Positions 47,140 to 58,164 of a stretch of 64,000 nt of DNA are shown here, piece after piece; the stretch's first letter is position 1, and each line of letters begins with the position of its first letter. Made by a program: the position numbers and the translations under genes. This stretch comes from Hibiscus mutabilis (taxonomy: Eukaryota; Streptophyta; Magnoliopsida; Malvales; Malvaceae), in the NCBI GenBank assembly GCA_019671005.1, contig CM033745.1:16172921-16236920 (forward strand). Direction: 5' to 3'. Under the pieces are notes generated by a model that worked only from the letters and a program-made list of their open reading frames with translations, ran no database searches and was not told where the DNA came from.

Positions 47140-47697
47140 TCACTTTGGTCCGCCTGAATTCTGCCGCAACGAACATGCCACCACCTGCGCCCATTGACGT
47201 AATTTAGTCTTAACCATCTCCGGATCGTCGCCTAAAATACAAAAAAAGAAAATTCAAATCAAACAATTAATAAACACGATGCCAGTGTAGTTTGATTAAA
47301 CTTAACAAGAAAGTTAATACTAAATCTGACCTTGATCAAGTATCGAGGAAGTGCTACCAGCGTCACTTAAAGAGTCCATCGATGTCGCGGTTGGTCTTCC
47401 TTGCCCGTTGGTCTTCCTTGCCTTCGATCTAGGTGTTCCGCCATTGGATCGAGCCGCAACCGAAGTATGTGATTCTCCTTGCCGGGACCTAGCTCCTCAC
47501 CGTTGGGATCGACGATTGGAGTCTCTGACTGCCGGAAATCGCCACTGCCGAACAGTAAACGCTTCTTCTTTTCCCTTTTCTTTGTTGTCTTTCTTTTGAT
47601 TCGAATTTAAATAAATAGAAAAAAATATACAGAAACTCTCTGATATTCCATTGATGGTTGAAATCTGTTTGTTTTCTTTGTTGTGGTTGGATTCCAA
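47140..47697 (-). CDS. Unrecognised small two-exon gene (candidate), 5' end unresolved
   Basis: Exon 2 (47,231-47,140) encodes 29 residues after a split Gly codon and ends in TGA; it contains VKTKLRQWAQVVACSLRQ, a likely amphipathic helix. The intron (47,330-47,232) has a GTCAGA donor and a TTTTGTATTTTAG acceptor. Exon 1 reads, in the same phase, a basic Ser/Arg/Lys-rich part (SNGGTPRSKARKTNGQ near 47,440) then MDSLSDAGSTSSILDQ. The frame is closed upstream by a TGA at 47,499-47,497, yet it is open again beyond that to 47,697 with Arg-rich text. The TGA may therefore be a mutation of CGA, an unseen splice site, or the true boundary. I do not recognise the family. Phase-consistent splicing and protein-like composition argue that it is or was a real gene. 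Confidence 0.5.
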
Positions 47698-47950
47698 AAG
47701 AAAGATAGAAAGGGAAAAATCTTAAAATGTTTCTTTTTCATTCATATTTGAATCTGAAAATCTGTCCGTTACAATCTGATTACACCGTTTATATCTTAAT
47801 TCTTTGTTTACATTCTCAAGTAACTGTTAATTGAATTACTATGGATGATTGATAATGCATAGAATTAGCCTCTGATAACCTTTTTTATTGTTTCTTTTTC
47901 TGTATGGTTGTTGAGAGCCGATGGTGATAGTACGAGATAGTCGGCGACGA

Positions 47951-47962
47951 GGCCACGTGGCC
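47951..47962. promoter_or_regulatory. Palindromic G-box (ABRE-type)
   Basis: GGCCACGTGGCC is a perfect 12-bp palindrome around CACGTG (47,954-47,959). It lies ~255 bp upstream of the far end of the - strand gene's open frame. G-boxes are bound by bZIP and bHLH factors, including ABF-type proteins such as the one encoded at 53.5 kb. Confidence 0.7.
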
Positions 47963-47980
47963 AAGAGATGAACCGGCAGA

Positions 47981-48030
47981 GGCACGTGAAAGGAGAAGCG
48001 TCCGCGCGTGGAAAGTGGGGCGTTGACAGT
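47981..48030. promoter_or_regulatory. Second G-box, CGCGTG element and W-box
   Basis: GGCACGTGAA (CACGTG at 47,983-47,988) is followed by CCGCGCGTGG (~48,002-48,010, similar to ABRE coupling elements) and GTTGAC (W-box core TTGAC at 48,023). Clustering within 80 bp of the first G-box suggests a stress/ABA-responsive promoter. Confidence 0.55.
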
Positions 48031-48294
48031 GGCGCGAGTGGCAGATCTAGATGGTCATTTCGGTTTAATCTGAACCGTTGAATTAAATCTAATCTAACGA
48101 TGAGATTTGGGGCGGCTACAAAAGAAAATAAGAGTTATTAGATTAATTTTAGGGTTTTTTTTGTATTGGGTTTGGGCCAAACAGGCCTATGTAGTGTTAT
48201 TTGTTTTTTGGTTTCTAAATATGTAATGGACTTGAACTTTTAATAGAAACATTGGACTTTAATTTTAATTTATGATCTATTTTTTCCCTTGTTC

Positions 48295-48660
48295 TTAGAT
48301 AACAATAATACTAACATATAATGTACATGTCAACTTACGTACACATACACATACGTAACCAAATGTACATACACATAGTACACAAACATTAATACATACT
48401 ACATATATACATAAAACATACAATACATACTCACATTCACATTTAAACACTAGTGACCTAATAATAGTAAATTCATACATATATGCTAGCAAACAACACA
48501 TACGTGTAATATAAACATACACATATATATATTTACACACCATGTATATATATAAACATGCATTTGTAAACATATATACACATACTAATGACATATACAT
48601 AACATACACATAATAACACACGCGATCACATAATAATACATATATGTAAGCCCATTATTA
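48295..48660. repeat. ACATA-rich low-complexity repeat
   Basis: It is a run of ACATAC/ACATAT words, for example GTACATACACATAGTACACA. It gives a long Tyr/Cys/Val-rich open frame on the - strand that is clearly a low-complexity artefact. Confidence 0.7.
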
Positions 48661-49740
48661 CAAATATAAAGAACGAATCAAATCCAGACAAAATTAATGA
48701 TTACAGACCCTACTTAATTTATTTCGTATAAATCAATAATACTCATTATAATAATATAAAAAAATTTCATATCTCATATACTATTTTAACCTCACTGTAT
48801 AAAAATTATGGCGTCCTGACTGCCACAACATGAGAAAATGGACTTGTAGATTTTGATTATTTTGACTTTCTTGCTCTCTTAACTCTTTCTAATATTCTCT
48901 CCACAGTTCTCTTCACTCAATCTCTTTCTGAGCCACATCTAATGTTTTTCTACTAGTTCATCGTCCTGTCAACCACCACATGTCGTTGCATTCAATGTTA
49001 CAGGGTGTGCTCCAAGCTTTCTCTCCATCCTTTTTTAATACAATGTCGTTCAATTATTTTGCAACACTTCTCTCAACCAAAAATCTCCCTATAGAAACAA
49101 AATCTAAAAGAAAAATTCTGTTTTAAATTATTAAACACATTTAAAAAATTAAGTCACTAAAAAGATTAATTCTAAGTTAATTGAAATTTTAAATAGATAT
49201 GAACGAGAATAATTTTTATCATATTTTCCAACATTTTCTTTAATTTTTAATTTTTCCTTAAAAATATGTTTTGATTATTGGTTGTTTTAGTACATCTCTG
49301 TATATAATCTATAATATATAAAAAAAGTTTAAGTTGGGAGAAATTTTTGAATTGACAAAATATCATTTATTTTTCAATATATTACTGATTTGAAATTTAA
49401 AAATAAATCTAAAATAATTTTTTATCTAACTTATTATTGTTGTTATATATAATTTATTCGAACATGAAATTGATTAATTTAATTTCTCATTTTTTATAAA
49501 AAAATAGAGAGGTACATATTAAAATTAAAAATCGTTTTATGTTAAATCGATTAATTTAAGACATGAAAACAAATATTTTTTTGAAGATTATGGACTTGAA
49601 TTGATTAACATAATTTCACATTCTGAAACATAATTTTCGTAACAATATATTAAAAGTTCATTTAAGACCTTAATAATAATTAGATGTGTATGAAAGTGAA
49701 CAAAACACACATAAATAAAACTCTTGTATCAAAACATTTA
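48661..49740. other. AT-rich intergenic, no gene seen
   Basis: I see no supported coding or structural feature. A CT-rich stretch lies at 48,870-48,960. Confidence 0.4.
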
Positions 49741-49872
49741 AAGTTTTACAATTATATACTAACTAAAATTCACTTTAGTTTACACATATCGTCTTCAAAA
49801 AATTTGAAGTTTTACAATTATATACTAATTAAAATTTACTTCAGTTTACACATATTGTCTTCAAAGTCCGAA
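49741..49872 (+). repeat. Tandem duplication, two 66-bp units
   Basis: AAGTTTTACAATTATATACT begins at 49,741 and again at 49,807. Both units end in a TTTACACATAT..GTCTTCAAA segment. About 90% identity by eye. Confidence 0.85.
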
Positions 49873-50427
49873 CATGGATCATGAAATGGATATGTATTAT
49901 ACTAAGAAAATCATATTAGCACTATAAATAAAGGAAAATACTTTGATACACAAGCTTGTGTAAACTAAAATTTATACAAACTTTTTAATATTAGGGTTTA
50001 GGAGTTTAAATTGTATGGTGTAGAATTTAGAGTTTAAGATTAATAATTTAAATTTTAAATTTTATAATCTAAATATAAAAAAATGTATATTTTTTACGCA
50101 AATTATGTATCAAAATATTTTTAATCACAAAGCGTTTAAAGAAAAATAGCTGAGAGGCAAAATGAATGAAGCATTAGACTAGAGCAATAGGTTTCTGAAG
50201 ATAAAATATCGATTTATAATCTAATGACAAAGATGTCATAAAAAAGAAAAAATATTATTTTAATCGTTGATGATGTATTATAATATTTTATTTATTTATT
50301 TATTTTATCAAGTGCTATAGTATTTCCAAAAATATTTTTAATTTTAAATTATATATATAACAAATAAATAATACTATAACTGTAATCTTATGTTATTTTT
50401 TAATAAAAATGTTATATTTTTTAAATA

Positions 50428-50472
50428 CTATTATAATTATAATTATAATTATAATTATAATTATATATATAA
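50428..50472 (+). repeat. (ATAATT)n microsatellite
   Basis: There are about six repeats of ATAATT followed by ATATATAT. Confidence 0.85.
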
Positions 50473-50902
50473 AAACTACTCCACAGAGAAAGTTTTTATT
50501 ATTTTATTGTTATATTATCCACTGTCCAGAAAATTTACAACTCCAATATAATTCAACAACCACTTTACAAATTAATTTGAATATATTAACTATAGACCAA
50601 TCAAATAAAAAGTAAAAAAAATATTTATCATATTTTATAAATATTTTTCACGTTTCAAAAACAGTGAGCAAGCATATAAAATTATGCGCAACGCCCATGA
50701 CATTAAAAGCTAGTGTTATTTAAATGGTCTGGCCTTTTCAATTTTGCAATATTAATCACCACCATAAAAAGGTTAAATTAGAAATTTAAAATAATAAACA
50801 TGGTTCATAACTTCATATGGTTAGGTAAAATAGATAGATAAATTTAATATTCTAAAAAGTATATATTTATATAATATGATTCTAAATCTAAATTTAATAG
50901 AA

Positions 50903-51050
50903 TATTGGTCTAAGTGGTAAACAGCTTAGTATCGCTTAAGCAGATATTGAGTTAGAGGCATTGTATATATGAAAAGTTTCTATTGTGAGACTCACCCATT
51001 AAAACCAGGTATACGACGAATGTCGGTATGAAACAATTTAATATATTTTA
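50903..51050 (+). mobile_element. Possible degenerate SINE
   Basis: TATTGGTCTAAGTGGTAA resembles a pol III A-box, and ATTGAGTTAGAGGC at the right spacing could be a decayed B-box. The downstream body includes CTGTGAGACTCACCCATTAA-like sequence. The evidence is moderate because the B-box is damaged. Confidence 0.45.
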
Positions 51051-51734
51051 ATTTATACATATACTTATTTCATGCATTGTACACGCAAGAAAATTACTAT
51101 AAAAATGTTTTTTAAACAATACTTAAACTACTTGTAATCCCTCCGAATCCCTTAAATTGGAGGCAATTGCATATAAACATATTTCTACTCGCAACAATCA
51201 ACCTAATACTTAGATAGTTTAAAAGACTTGGAAATTTGAAAATGATGGGAAAATTTTATGATTAAATATGTCAAAGGTCCTTGTACTATTTCAAGATTTA
51301 AATTTTAGTCCTTATACTTTATTTTTACATAAGTGACTCCATGTGCTGTTTTTTATTTAAAAGTATTGATTTCTCTTTTATCTTCTATTCAATTTTACAG
51401 CTATTTGCTGGCATGACAATTATAAAAAGAAAATAAAAACTTTTTAGTCTTCATCGTTTACAAATTATTATCAATTTGACCCTTAAAAGTTGTAAATATA
51501 GATGATTGGAAAATTACATTGTTCAAATAATTATATTTTTTATTTTTTTAAAAGATTAAGGGTTGCATTGATAAAACTGTAAAATTCGAGACTAAAAAAA
51601 GTTATTTTATATTTTTATAATTGTCAGATTAACAATTAACAATTAAATTGAATAAAATTTAGGAAAGAGACCAAAATTTTAAAAACAACAACAATATATA
51701 TACTCAATTTCATAAAAAAATAAAGTATATACAG
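51051..51734. other. AT-rich intergenic, no gene seen
   Basis: It contains phrases such as TCCTTGTACTATTTCAAGAT and the TGACCCTTAAAAG region that resemble decayed MULE/MITE arms (GGTCCTTRTAC-type), but I could not delimit an element. Confidence 0.35.
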
Positions 51735-52400
51735 ATTAGTGGTGTAAACAAGCCGAGTTGAACTCGAGTAGAGCTGAACTCAACTTGACTCGTTAAAAAC
51801 TCGAGCTTGAGTAGTGTTGAGCTCGACTCATCTCATTAAGAACTCAATTCGAGTCCAGTCAAATCAAGTGTTGACTAAACTTTGACCGAGTCAGACTCGA
51901 GTAGCTCGCGATCTGCCTCGTCTCATTTACAACCCTATTCATAACAAAAATATAAATGTGAGAATAAAAGAAGAAAAAAAAACAAAAATATCAGTTTACA
52001 AATGTCATCATGTAAATTAAAATTAAAATGTTATATTTAGGTTATTTGGAGATTTTTTGTAATTGTTAAAGGTAAAAGAGTTCTTATATCAAAACTTTTA
52101 ATTTTAAAAAACTCATATTAACACTTTTTTTTAAAAAAATTAAAAGTTTCACCTCAATCCGCTATTCACCAAGCATTTAAATTGGTGGATTTGACTGGTT
52201 AAACCTCTAATTTTGACTCAAAACGTTGTTTAGCAAACATGACCTACGTATATTATATTTTCGAGTAGCTCATAAATTTTTTGAGTCGATTATTGAGTAG
52301 CTCGGCTCGACTCATTAAAAACTCAACAAATTTAAACTCGAAATAGAATTAGACTCGAGTAACTCACTAACTGTCTCGTCTTATTTAAGTCCCTAATACA
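51735..52400 (+). repeat. CTCGA-rich dispersed repeat, two direct copies
   Basis: A segment rich in ACTCGAGTAG/GAGCTCGACTC at 51,755-51,945 recurs in the same orientation at ~52,262-52,400. Each ends with a TCTCGTCTYATTT-type segment. Similar words form the arms of the hAT-like element at 44.6-45.3 kb. Confidence 0.55.
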
Positions 52401-52720
52401 GACCACTAGCATATTTAATCCAAAAAGTTATGGAGCAGTACAACTCCAAACATTTACAATCCGATCAGCTTGTACGGCAGGTGATCGACGGCTCTAGACC
52501 TCCCGTGTTTCTATTATCTATTGGCCAGACATCACATCAAACTTTCAAGCTCTATATTATTGGACCACGTTGCGCAATCTCTACGGCTAATAAAGATCCC
52601 ACAAAATTTTATAATATAAAATAACATTAAAAAAAGGATTAAAAGAAAATTACAATTAAATCCACCAAAATCTGGGAAGCTCCTTAAATATCGATCCATG
52701 TTGAGGCCGAAGTAGACACT
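52401..52720 (+). promoter_or_regulatory. Upstream region of the bZIP gene
   Basis: It contains one ACGT core (CCACGTTG, 52,565-52,572) and a weak TATA-like TTAAATAT near 52,684. The transcription start is probably in the 52,700-52,760 region, before the CT-rich CTCTCTCTATTTTC stretch. No experiment or alignment supports these positions. Confidence 0.35.
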
Positions 52721-52856
52721 TGTCGCCTCCATACAGCTAAAGCCTAAAGTCTCCCCGTTTCGCTTCAGAGAAACGATACATTTCTCTCTCTATTTTCAGC
52801 GATTTTTATTTCTGGTATCCAAAATTAAAATAGTAGCAAATATAATATCTTGACAG

Positions 52857-53462
52857 GTAAAAGATTTATCTTTCTTTGCTCCACTGCCTTGCCCCCCCCC
52901 CCCCCTTTCTTTTATGGCTACTGTTTTATTTTATTCTATTTTGTCTTTTTCTTATTTTTAGTTAATTGTTTTGCTTGATTATTTTGTTTATTGAAATGGG
53001 TCAAGGGAAGGGAGTTCGTTTAGCTGAATATATTTCTGTTCTATAATGAAAGGGATCTTTTTTTCTTTTTGAGTTGATTCTTGGGTTGACTTTTTTCTTG
53101 ATTTTTACATGCTGTTGATAGGTTTTACGATTTGGAATGATGGGTTGGTTTTAAATTTTGTTGAAGCTTCATTTAGTGGTAGTCTTAGAAATGGAAGTTT
53201 GATACTTGTTAGCTGCTAATTAGTTTCTAGCTGCAATTTTGTTTTTCTTTTGAGTTTTTGGATCTGGGTTTTGGAGAAAAAAATGAAATTGGTGTTTTCC
53301 GCTTATTCCTTATTATCTGCATAAATTTGATGGATTTGCAGGAGATTTTGTTTGGTTATGCGTGTGATTGTATGTTTAGTACTAGTTGTTGGAGGATCTT
53401 TATATTTTGAGATTTGACATGAAAGTTTTTTTCTTTATTGGTTCGAGTTTTTATCTTTACAG
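52857..53462 (+). other. 5'-UTR intron of the bZIP gene
   Basis: The donor is CTTGACAG|GTAAAAG at 52,857 and the acceptor is ATCTTTACAG at 53,462. It is T-rich, as plant introns are, with a 15-base C run followed by T near 52,893. The next 49 bp form the second 5'-UTR exon up to the ATG at 53,512. An intron in the leader is common in ABF/AREB genes. Confidence 0.7.
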
Positions 53463-53511
53463 GGTCATTTGAATAGAGTTTATTGGTGATTGCTGCTGTT
53501 CAATACAAGAA

Positions 53512-56340
53512 ATGGGATCAAATCTGAATTTCAACAACTTTGGTGAAGCTCCAAGTATGGAAGGAAACGGATCAAAGGCAATGGACCATTTCCCATTGTC
53601 TAGGCAGTCATCAATATACTCATTGACCTTCGATGAGCTGCAGAACACATTCGGTGGACTCGGCAAGGACTTTGGATCGATGAACATGGATGAACTCTTA
53701 CGAAACATATCTACTGCTGGAGAGACTCAGGCTGTGGTGGCAGCTTCAGTTCCTGGAGGAGAAGGTGGTGTTTCTGGTGGTAATTTGCAGAGGCAAGGTT
53801 CATTGACATTGCCGAGGACTCTGAGCCAGAAAACGGTTGAAGAAGTATGGAAAGACTTATTTAAGGAAAATGATGGTGTTAAAAATGTAGGTAATGGTGC
53901 TGGTGCTGGTGCTGGTGGAGTGAATATGCCGCAGAGGCAACAAACGTTGGGAGAGATAACTTTGGAGGAGTTCTTGGCAAGGGCAGGTGTAGTGAGAGAA
54001 GATATCCAACAGATTGGAATGCCAAATAACACTGGATTCTTTGACAACAACTCTGGTTTAGCTCTTGGGTTTCAACAGGCAAATGGAAACAATGTTTTTT
54101 TGAGTAACAATAACTCAGTTCTTAATCAGCCTCCAAGGTTACCATTAGACACTCGTGGAGCCAAATCATCACACTCTCAGCAACAGCAACAGCAACAACA
54201 ACACCAGCTGATCTTTCCCAAGCAACAAACTGTTGCATTTGGTCCAACTATGCACTTGATAAACCCTACACAGTTTGTTAGTCCTGGAGCTCGGGGTTCG
54301 GTAGTTGGAACTAGTGACCGTTCAACGAATACTAATCTAGTTCAGACTCCCGGGCTGCAGAGTGGTGGGATGGGAATAGTTGGTTTAGGATCTCCTGCAA
54401 GCCATATATCTTCAGATGTGATTTCGAGCAACAGCGTAGATTCCTCTTCTTTATCACCGGTCCCTTATTTACTTGGCCGGGGAAGAAAACGCAGTGCTGC
54501 TTTGGAGAAAGCAGTTGAGAGAAGGCAAAGGAGAATGATTAAGAACAGAGAGTCAGCTGCTAGATCACGAGTTCGCAAGCAGGTTAGTTGGGTGATTGAG
54601 CCACTACACTGTTATCTTTCCATATCAGTTATTAGATTCTATAACTTTTCACCTTTAGATTTCTAGCTCATTTATGCAGATTGTCGAAAAAGTTCATTAG
54701 TTTTAAAATTCGTTACTTGCTAAAAACTTGACACTTATATAATGTCAGTATGGTTTGTTATGATTTCTAGTTGGCACATTAAATGCATTACCAGTGAAGA
54801 GCTACTGCATTTTATATAAGATGAAAGGTTGCTGCAACTGTTTGTGTCATCATGAAGGAAAAGGTCTAGTCCTATGCATCATTATTGTTAAGAGTTTTCT
54901 GTTTGTGTCAATTTGAAATGTTGTTGCTCGAGTTCTTTTCTACATTATATTCCTGTAGAGAGTAGAGACTACACTATGTGATGGTCAGATGTGTAAGAAA
55001 ATCTAACCAAACCCTGTTTACTGACAAGATTAGTGACTGTGCATCAAATCTAGTCCTGGGACACAGCTAAAATTTGAAGTGCAAATTTAATACCACAACT
55101 GTTTAAGTTAATTCCTTGAACAAGCCTGCAGCAAAACAAGCCAAGAAAATTGACAAATTTTTGGTACAAGCATCATATATTTAGATTCATTCGATAAAGT
55201 CTATGTTGCCCAGTCTCGAACGTGAGTGCTGGACAGGGGATTTGTCCATGAGTTTGCTCAATTGTTTTTTTTTTTTACTTATTACTATACTTTAAGGATC
55301 ATACCTGGTTTATATTGGAGATGTGTCAGGGCATCTGTGTCCAACATTGGTTACAATGGTATTTTTTATCCTTTAGCTCTATGCATCACATAAATTTCCA
55401 TAAAACTGTGAAATTTGTTTGAATGCTGAAGTTTGGTGATCCTAGAAGTTCCTGAATTGTCTTTTTGGACCAAATCTGGTACTACAAAAGCATAAGCTGT
55501 ACTGATTATTATTATTGAATTTCTCATAGTTTCATTCCAAGTGTAAAAACAACTGATTGTATTAACTGTTCTGAGCTTCTGGCAGGCTTATACGTTGGAA
55601 CTTGAAGCTGAAGTTGCAAAACTTAAAGAAATGAACCAAGAATTGCAGAGGAAACAGGTATGTACTATATCCGGACTAAGATTCTCTCTATTTCTTTGAA
55701 TACATTGGGTGAATGGCCCTCCTTGACTGTGCTTTGGTTGGTGCAGGAAGAAGTTATGGAAATGCAGAAAAATCAGGTAATGCACATTTCTATCTCTTCT
55801 ACATTGCATTGATATTATAGCATTCCTATGCAGCAAACCAGCTTTTAGATGGGTCCAAAGCCTAACAAATTTTGCAAACCATAGTATAAATAATGTGTTG
55901 TTTCATGTTTAAAGATGTTCCTTTTATGCACTGCGCTTCACATGCTGAATAATCCCACTATATGCACTTTATCACTTTTAGATTAAAAAGATGATAAGGT
56001 TTTCTTCATATAACATGATGCCGAAACTAGATTTTTTCAGGGTGATCAATAAAAACTGGCTTGTCATTTAATAAAGAACGTATTTAACTTGAAATCAAGT
56101 ACTTTTTTAAGTCATTGCTGGATTGAAGAGTCAAAGATGAGTTCCAAACTTGCATACAGTTAAAAGTTTCACCAAGGCCAGTGGGGCGGTTTACCTTTGT
56201 TTGCTAACCTCATGACAATAGAGCTGATTTCAATCTGACGGACCTTTGTTGCCTTATTTGAACAGATGCTAGAAAAACTGAACCGGCCATGGGGAGGTAA
56301 ACAACAATGCTTGAGAAGAACACTGACAGGCCCTTGGTAG
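53512..56340 (+). CDS. ABF: ABF/AREB-type bZIP transcription factor (ABI5-like, group A), 4 coding exons, 415 aa
   Basis: The coding exons are 53,512-54,582, 55,586-55,657, 55,747-55,776 and 56,266-56,340. All junctions are GT-AG and in phase 0, giving 415 residues. Group-A bZIPs bind ABRE elements (ACGTG) in abscisic-acid and drought responses after phosphorylation by SnRK2 kinases. Conserved domains with R-x-x-S/T sites are visible: C1 (residues ~30-66, RQSSIYSLTFDELQ and KDFGSMNMDELL), C2 (~93-118, LQRQGSLTLPRTLSQKTVEE) and C3 (~142-164, RQQTLGEITLEEFLARAGVV). The C-terminal C4 is LRRTLTGPW. The basic region (~336-357) keeps N345-x7-R353. Zipper leucines are at 363, 370 and 377, then Val384. 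A Gln run lies near residue 225. Oddities are Ser at 67, where the family has Trp (NIWTAEE-like), and Val354 for Ala. It is probably nuclear. ABF2/ABF3/ABF4-type assignment is unresolved; the N-terminus MGSNLNFNNFGE resembles ABF4/ABF3. Confidence 0.95.
54583..55585 (+). other. Intron 1 of the bZIP coding region (1,003 bp)
   Basis: Donor CAG|GTTAGT and acceptor TTCTGGCAG bound this intron, which separates the basic region from the leucine zipper. Retention would add about 27 residues and a stop at 54,664, giving a 384-residue protein with the DNA-binding region but no zipper. Confidence 0.9.
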
Positions 56341-57300
56341 AGTTGAGAAACTGCCGATAGTTGAAACGTTACTTTGATACATAATCTTGACTGGTTCTGC
56401 GGTTCACAACCTGCATCTATTATCCATATCTTGATACTGCATAAGGGCTAGATAGCTGTACATATAGGAACAAAGGGTTTTGATTTTCAAGTTATGAACT
56501 TTGAAGTTTGAGCATTAGTTTCACTTTGTAGATTATATTTTCTTATTGGCTTGATCCCAGTTTGCCTATCATGATTTAACAACAAAGGCAAGCTTGTAGG
56601 ATAATTGGATGTATGATCCAATATGTTTTTGTTCACTTTACCCCGTGATTTAGTTGGTCTCTAAACCTTCATCTGATTTGACTTGTAAAATTAAGACATA
56701 TATGTCTGTTTGCATGTTGTTAGAAATAAGCTATTAATTTTGATTCAGTTTTTTTTTTTTGGTTTCTAAATTAGCAGCATTGGCCCTTTGTTACTCTAAT
56801 TCTCACAGACTTCTGTACATTTTCTGTTATCCCTGTAGCATCATTATGTCTTATCCGTTACTTCTGTACTATTTTCATTCAATTAGAGGCTGCCCCATGT
56901 AATGGAAAAAATCAAAATTCTTTAAAAAAAAAAAATAAAGAAAACAAAAATCTGAAAAAAAAAATCCAAAATCTATTGCGTTGTTAAGTAACTTTTGTTT
57001 GACAGAGGTAATGAATAGGAGAGAATAATAGTAGTAAGATCTGACCCTTTAAATGTATCATCTTTTTGAAGAGGATCCAACTAAAATATAACAGTGGAGA
57101 ATCTGCAGCATTGTTCCTCCCATGCCTACATCCCCCAAGTAACATATCTGGCCTTTTCTTGTACTAGGTTAAATACCAAATTACTGTATTTGAAGATTTG
57201 GTATCAGATCCTCAATTTTCAAAGGCAGGTGTAACCTCTGTTAATGGCCGAGCATGTTTCTGTGATGGTTTTCTCCTTCTGCTATATGTTCAAGTCGAGG
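56341..57300 (+). other. 3' UTR and downstream region of the bZIP gene
   Basis: The 3' UTR starts at 56,341. No single canonical AATAAA stands out nearby. An AATAAAG at ~56,934 and A-rich tracts at 56,920-56,960 are possible termination/poly(A) context. No other gene is seen. Confidence 0.45.
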
Positions 57301-57960
57301 GATTATATAGGGATGACAATTGGGCGGCGCAGGTGCAAATACCCCTCCCCATACCTATATCCACTATCTACTCACCACTCACGGCGAGTATCATTTTTCA
57401 AATCCACACCCGCCTAAATGGTTACATTCTCCAATCCACCTTCACACCCACTACCTTACTGGGTGCCCACCACCCAACTTGTACTTTTCCATTTCCACTT
57501 GACAAGCAACCACTAATATCGAATTATGTAAAAATAAGTCATAGATTTGTGTAAAGAAGAGTAAAACTTTGCATATTTTATTGATTGATCAAGTGCATAC
57601 ATATAATACACTTACACATGTATAAATTTAACTATAGTTAACTAACTATGCCGGTATAAATTTTACTTAACTATATCTAACTAACTAATGGTGGTAGACA
57701 AATGCAAATAATGTTTATAGCCTAAGATTTGGTTAAATTATAAGGCACGCCTTTTAAAATCTTAGGGTTTATAGAATAAGTTGTGAACTTATTCCTAAAT
57801 CCATAATGGTCCAATCATATGGTAGGTAGGTAGTGGGTGGGACGGGTGGATGCGAGGTGGGGTGGGTGAATGCAAGCGGGTACGGTACGGGTAAGGTTTC
57901 AAATTCATCACCTACTGTCGACTTTGCTAACACTTGGCAAAAGATAAAATATTTAGTGTA
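57300..57960. repeat. G/C-rich decayed repeat (GGATGACAATTGGG-type)
   Basis: A C-rich arm (57,335-57,510, CCCACCACCCAAC-type) and a G-rich arm (57,820-57,900, GGGTGGGACGGGTGG) suggest an imperfect inverted repeat. Similar GGATGRCAATTGGGCGG starts occur in plant repeats. The 118- and 60-codon open frames here are His/Pro-rich translations of the repeat. Confidence 0.5.
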
Positions 57961-57969
57961 AAAGTGCAA

Positions 57970-58076
57970 AGGAATAGTGCCAAGGTGAGTCTTATACGTG
58001 CAAGTATACACGGTCAACAAATAATATACAAGTAAGCTGAATATTGAATCTAGAGGGATTGACCAAGAACTTATTT
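57970..58076 (-). repeat. LTR end remnant related to the Athila A/F LTR
   Basis: On the - strand it matches the segment of LTR A at ~11,600-11,690, including CCGTGTATACTTGCACGT against CCGTGTGTACTTGCACGC, plus the GTGCCAAG word. It is a short relic; no PBS is identifiable beside it. Confidence 0.6.
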
Positions 58077-58164
58077 GCTCAATGTTTACTTGTTTGAAAA
58101 GATTAAAAGTGTTTAAAATATTTTGGGTTTTAGATTAAAAAGATAACTAAAATAAGATAAAAAC

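Noticed and set aside
48295..48621. 108-codon frame rich in Cys/Tyr/Val on the - strand
   Set aside because: It is a translation of an ACATA-type low-complexity repeat.
52890..52908. Poly-C run in the 5'-UTR intron as a regulatory motif
   Set aside because: It is a simple homopolymer; nothing else supports a function.
55190..55360. Segment in bZIP intron 1 with GTGTCCAACATTGG-type words, possibly an insertion
   Set aside because: No terminal repeats or TSD could be defined, so it is left as ordinary intron.
57198..57554. 118-codon frame overlapping a 60-codon His/Pro-rich frame
   Set aside because: It sits in a decayed C-rich repeat and has no recognisable features.
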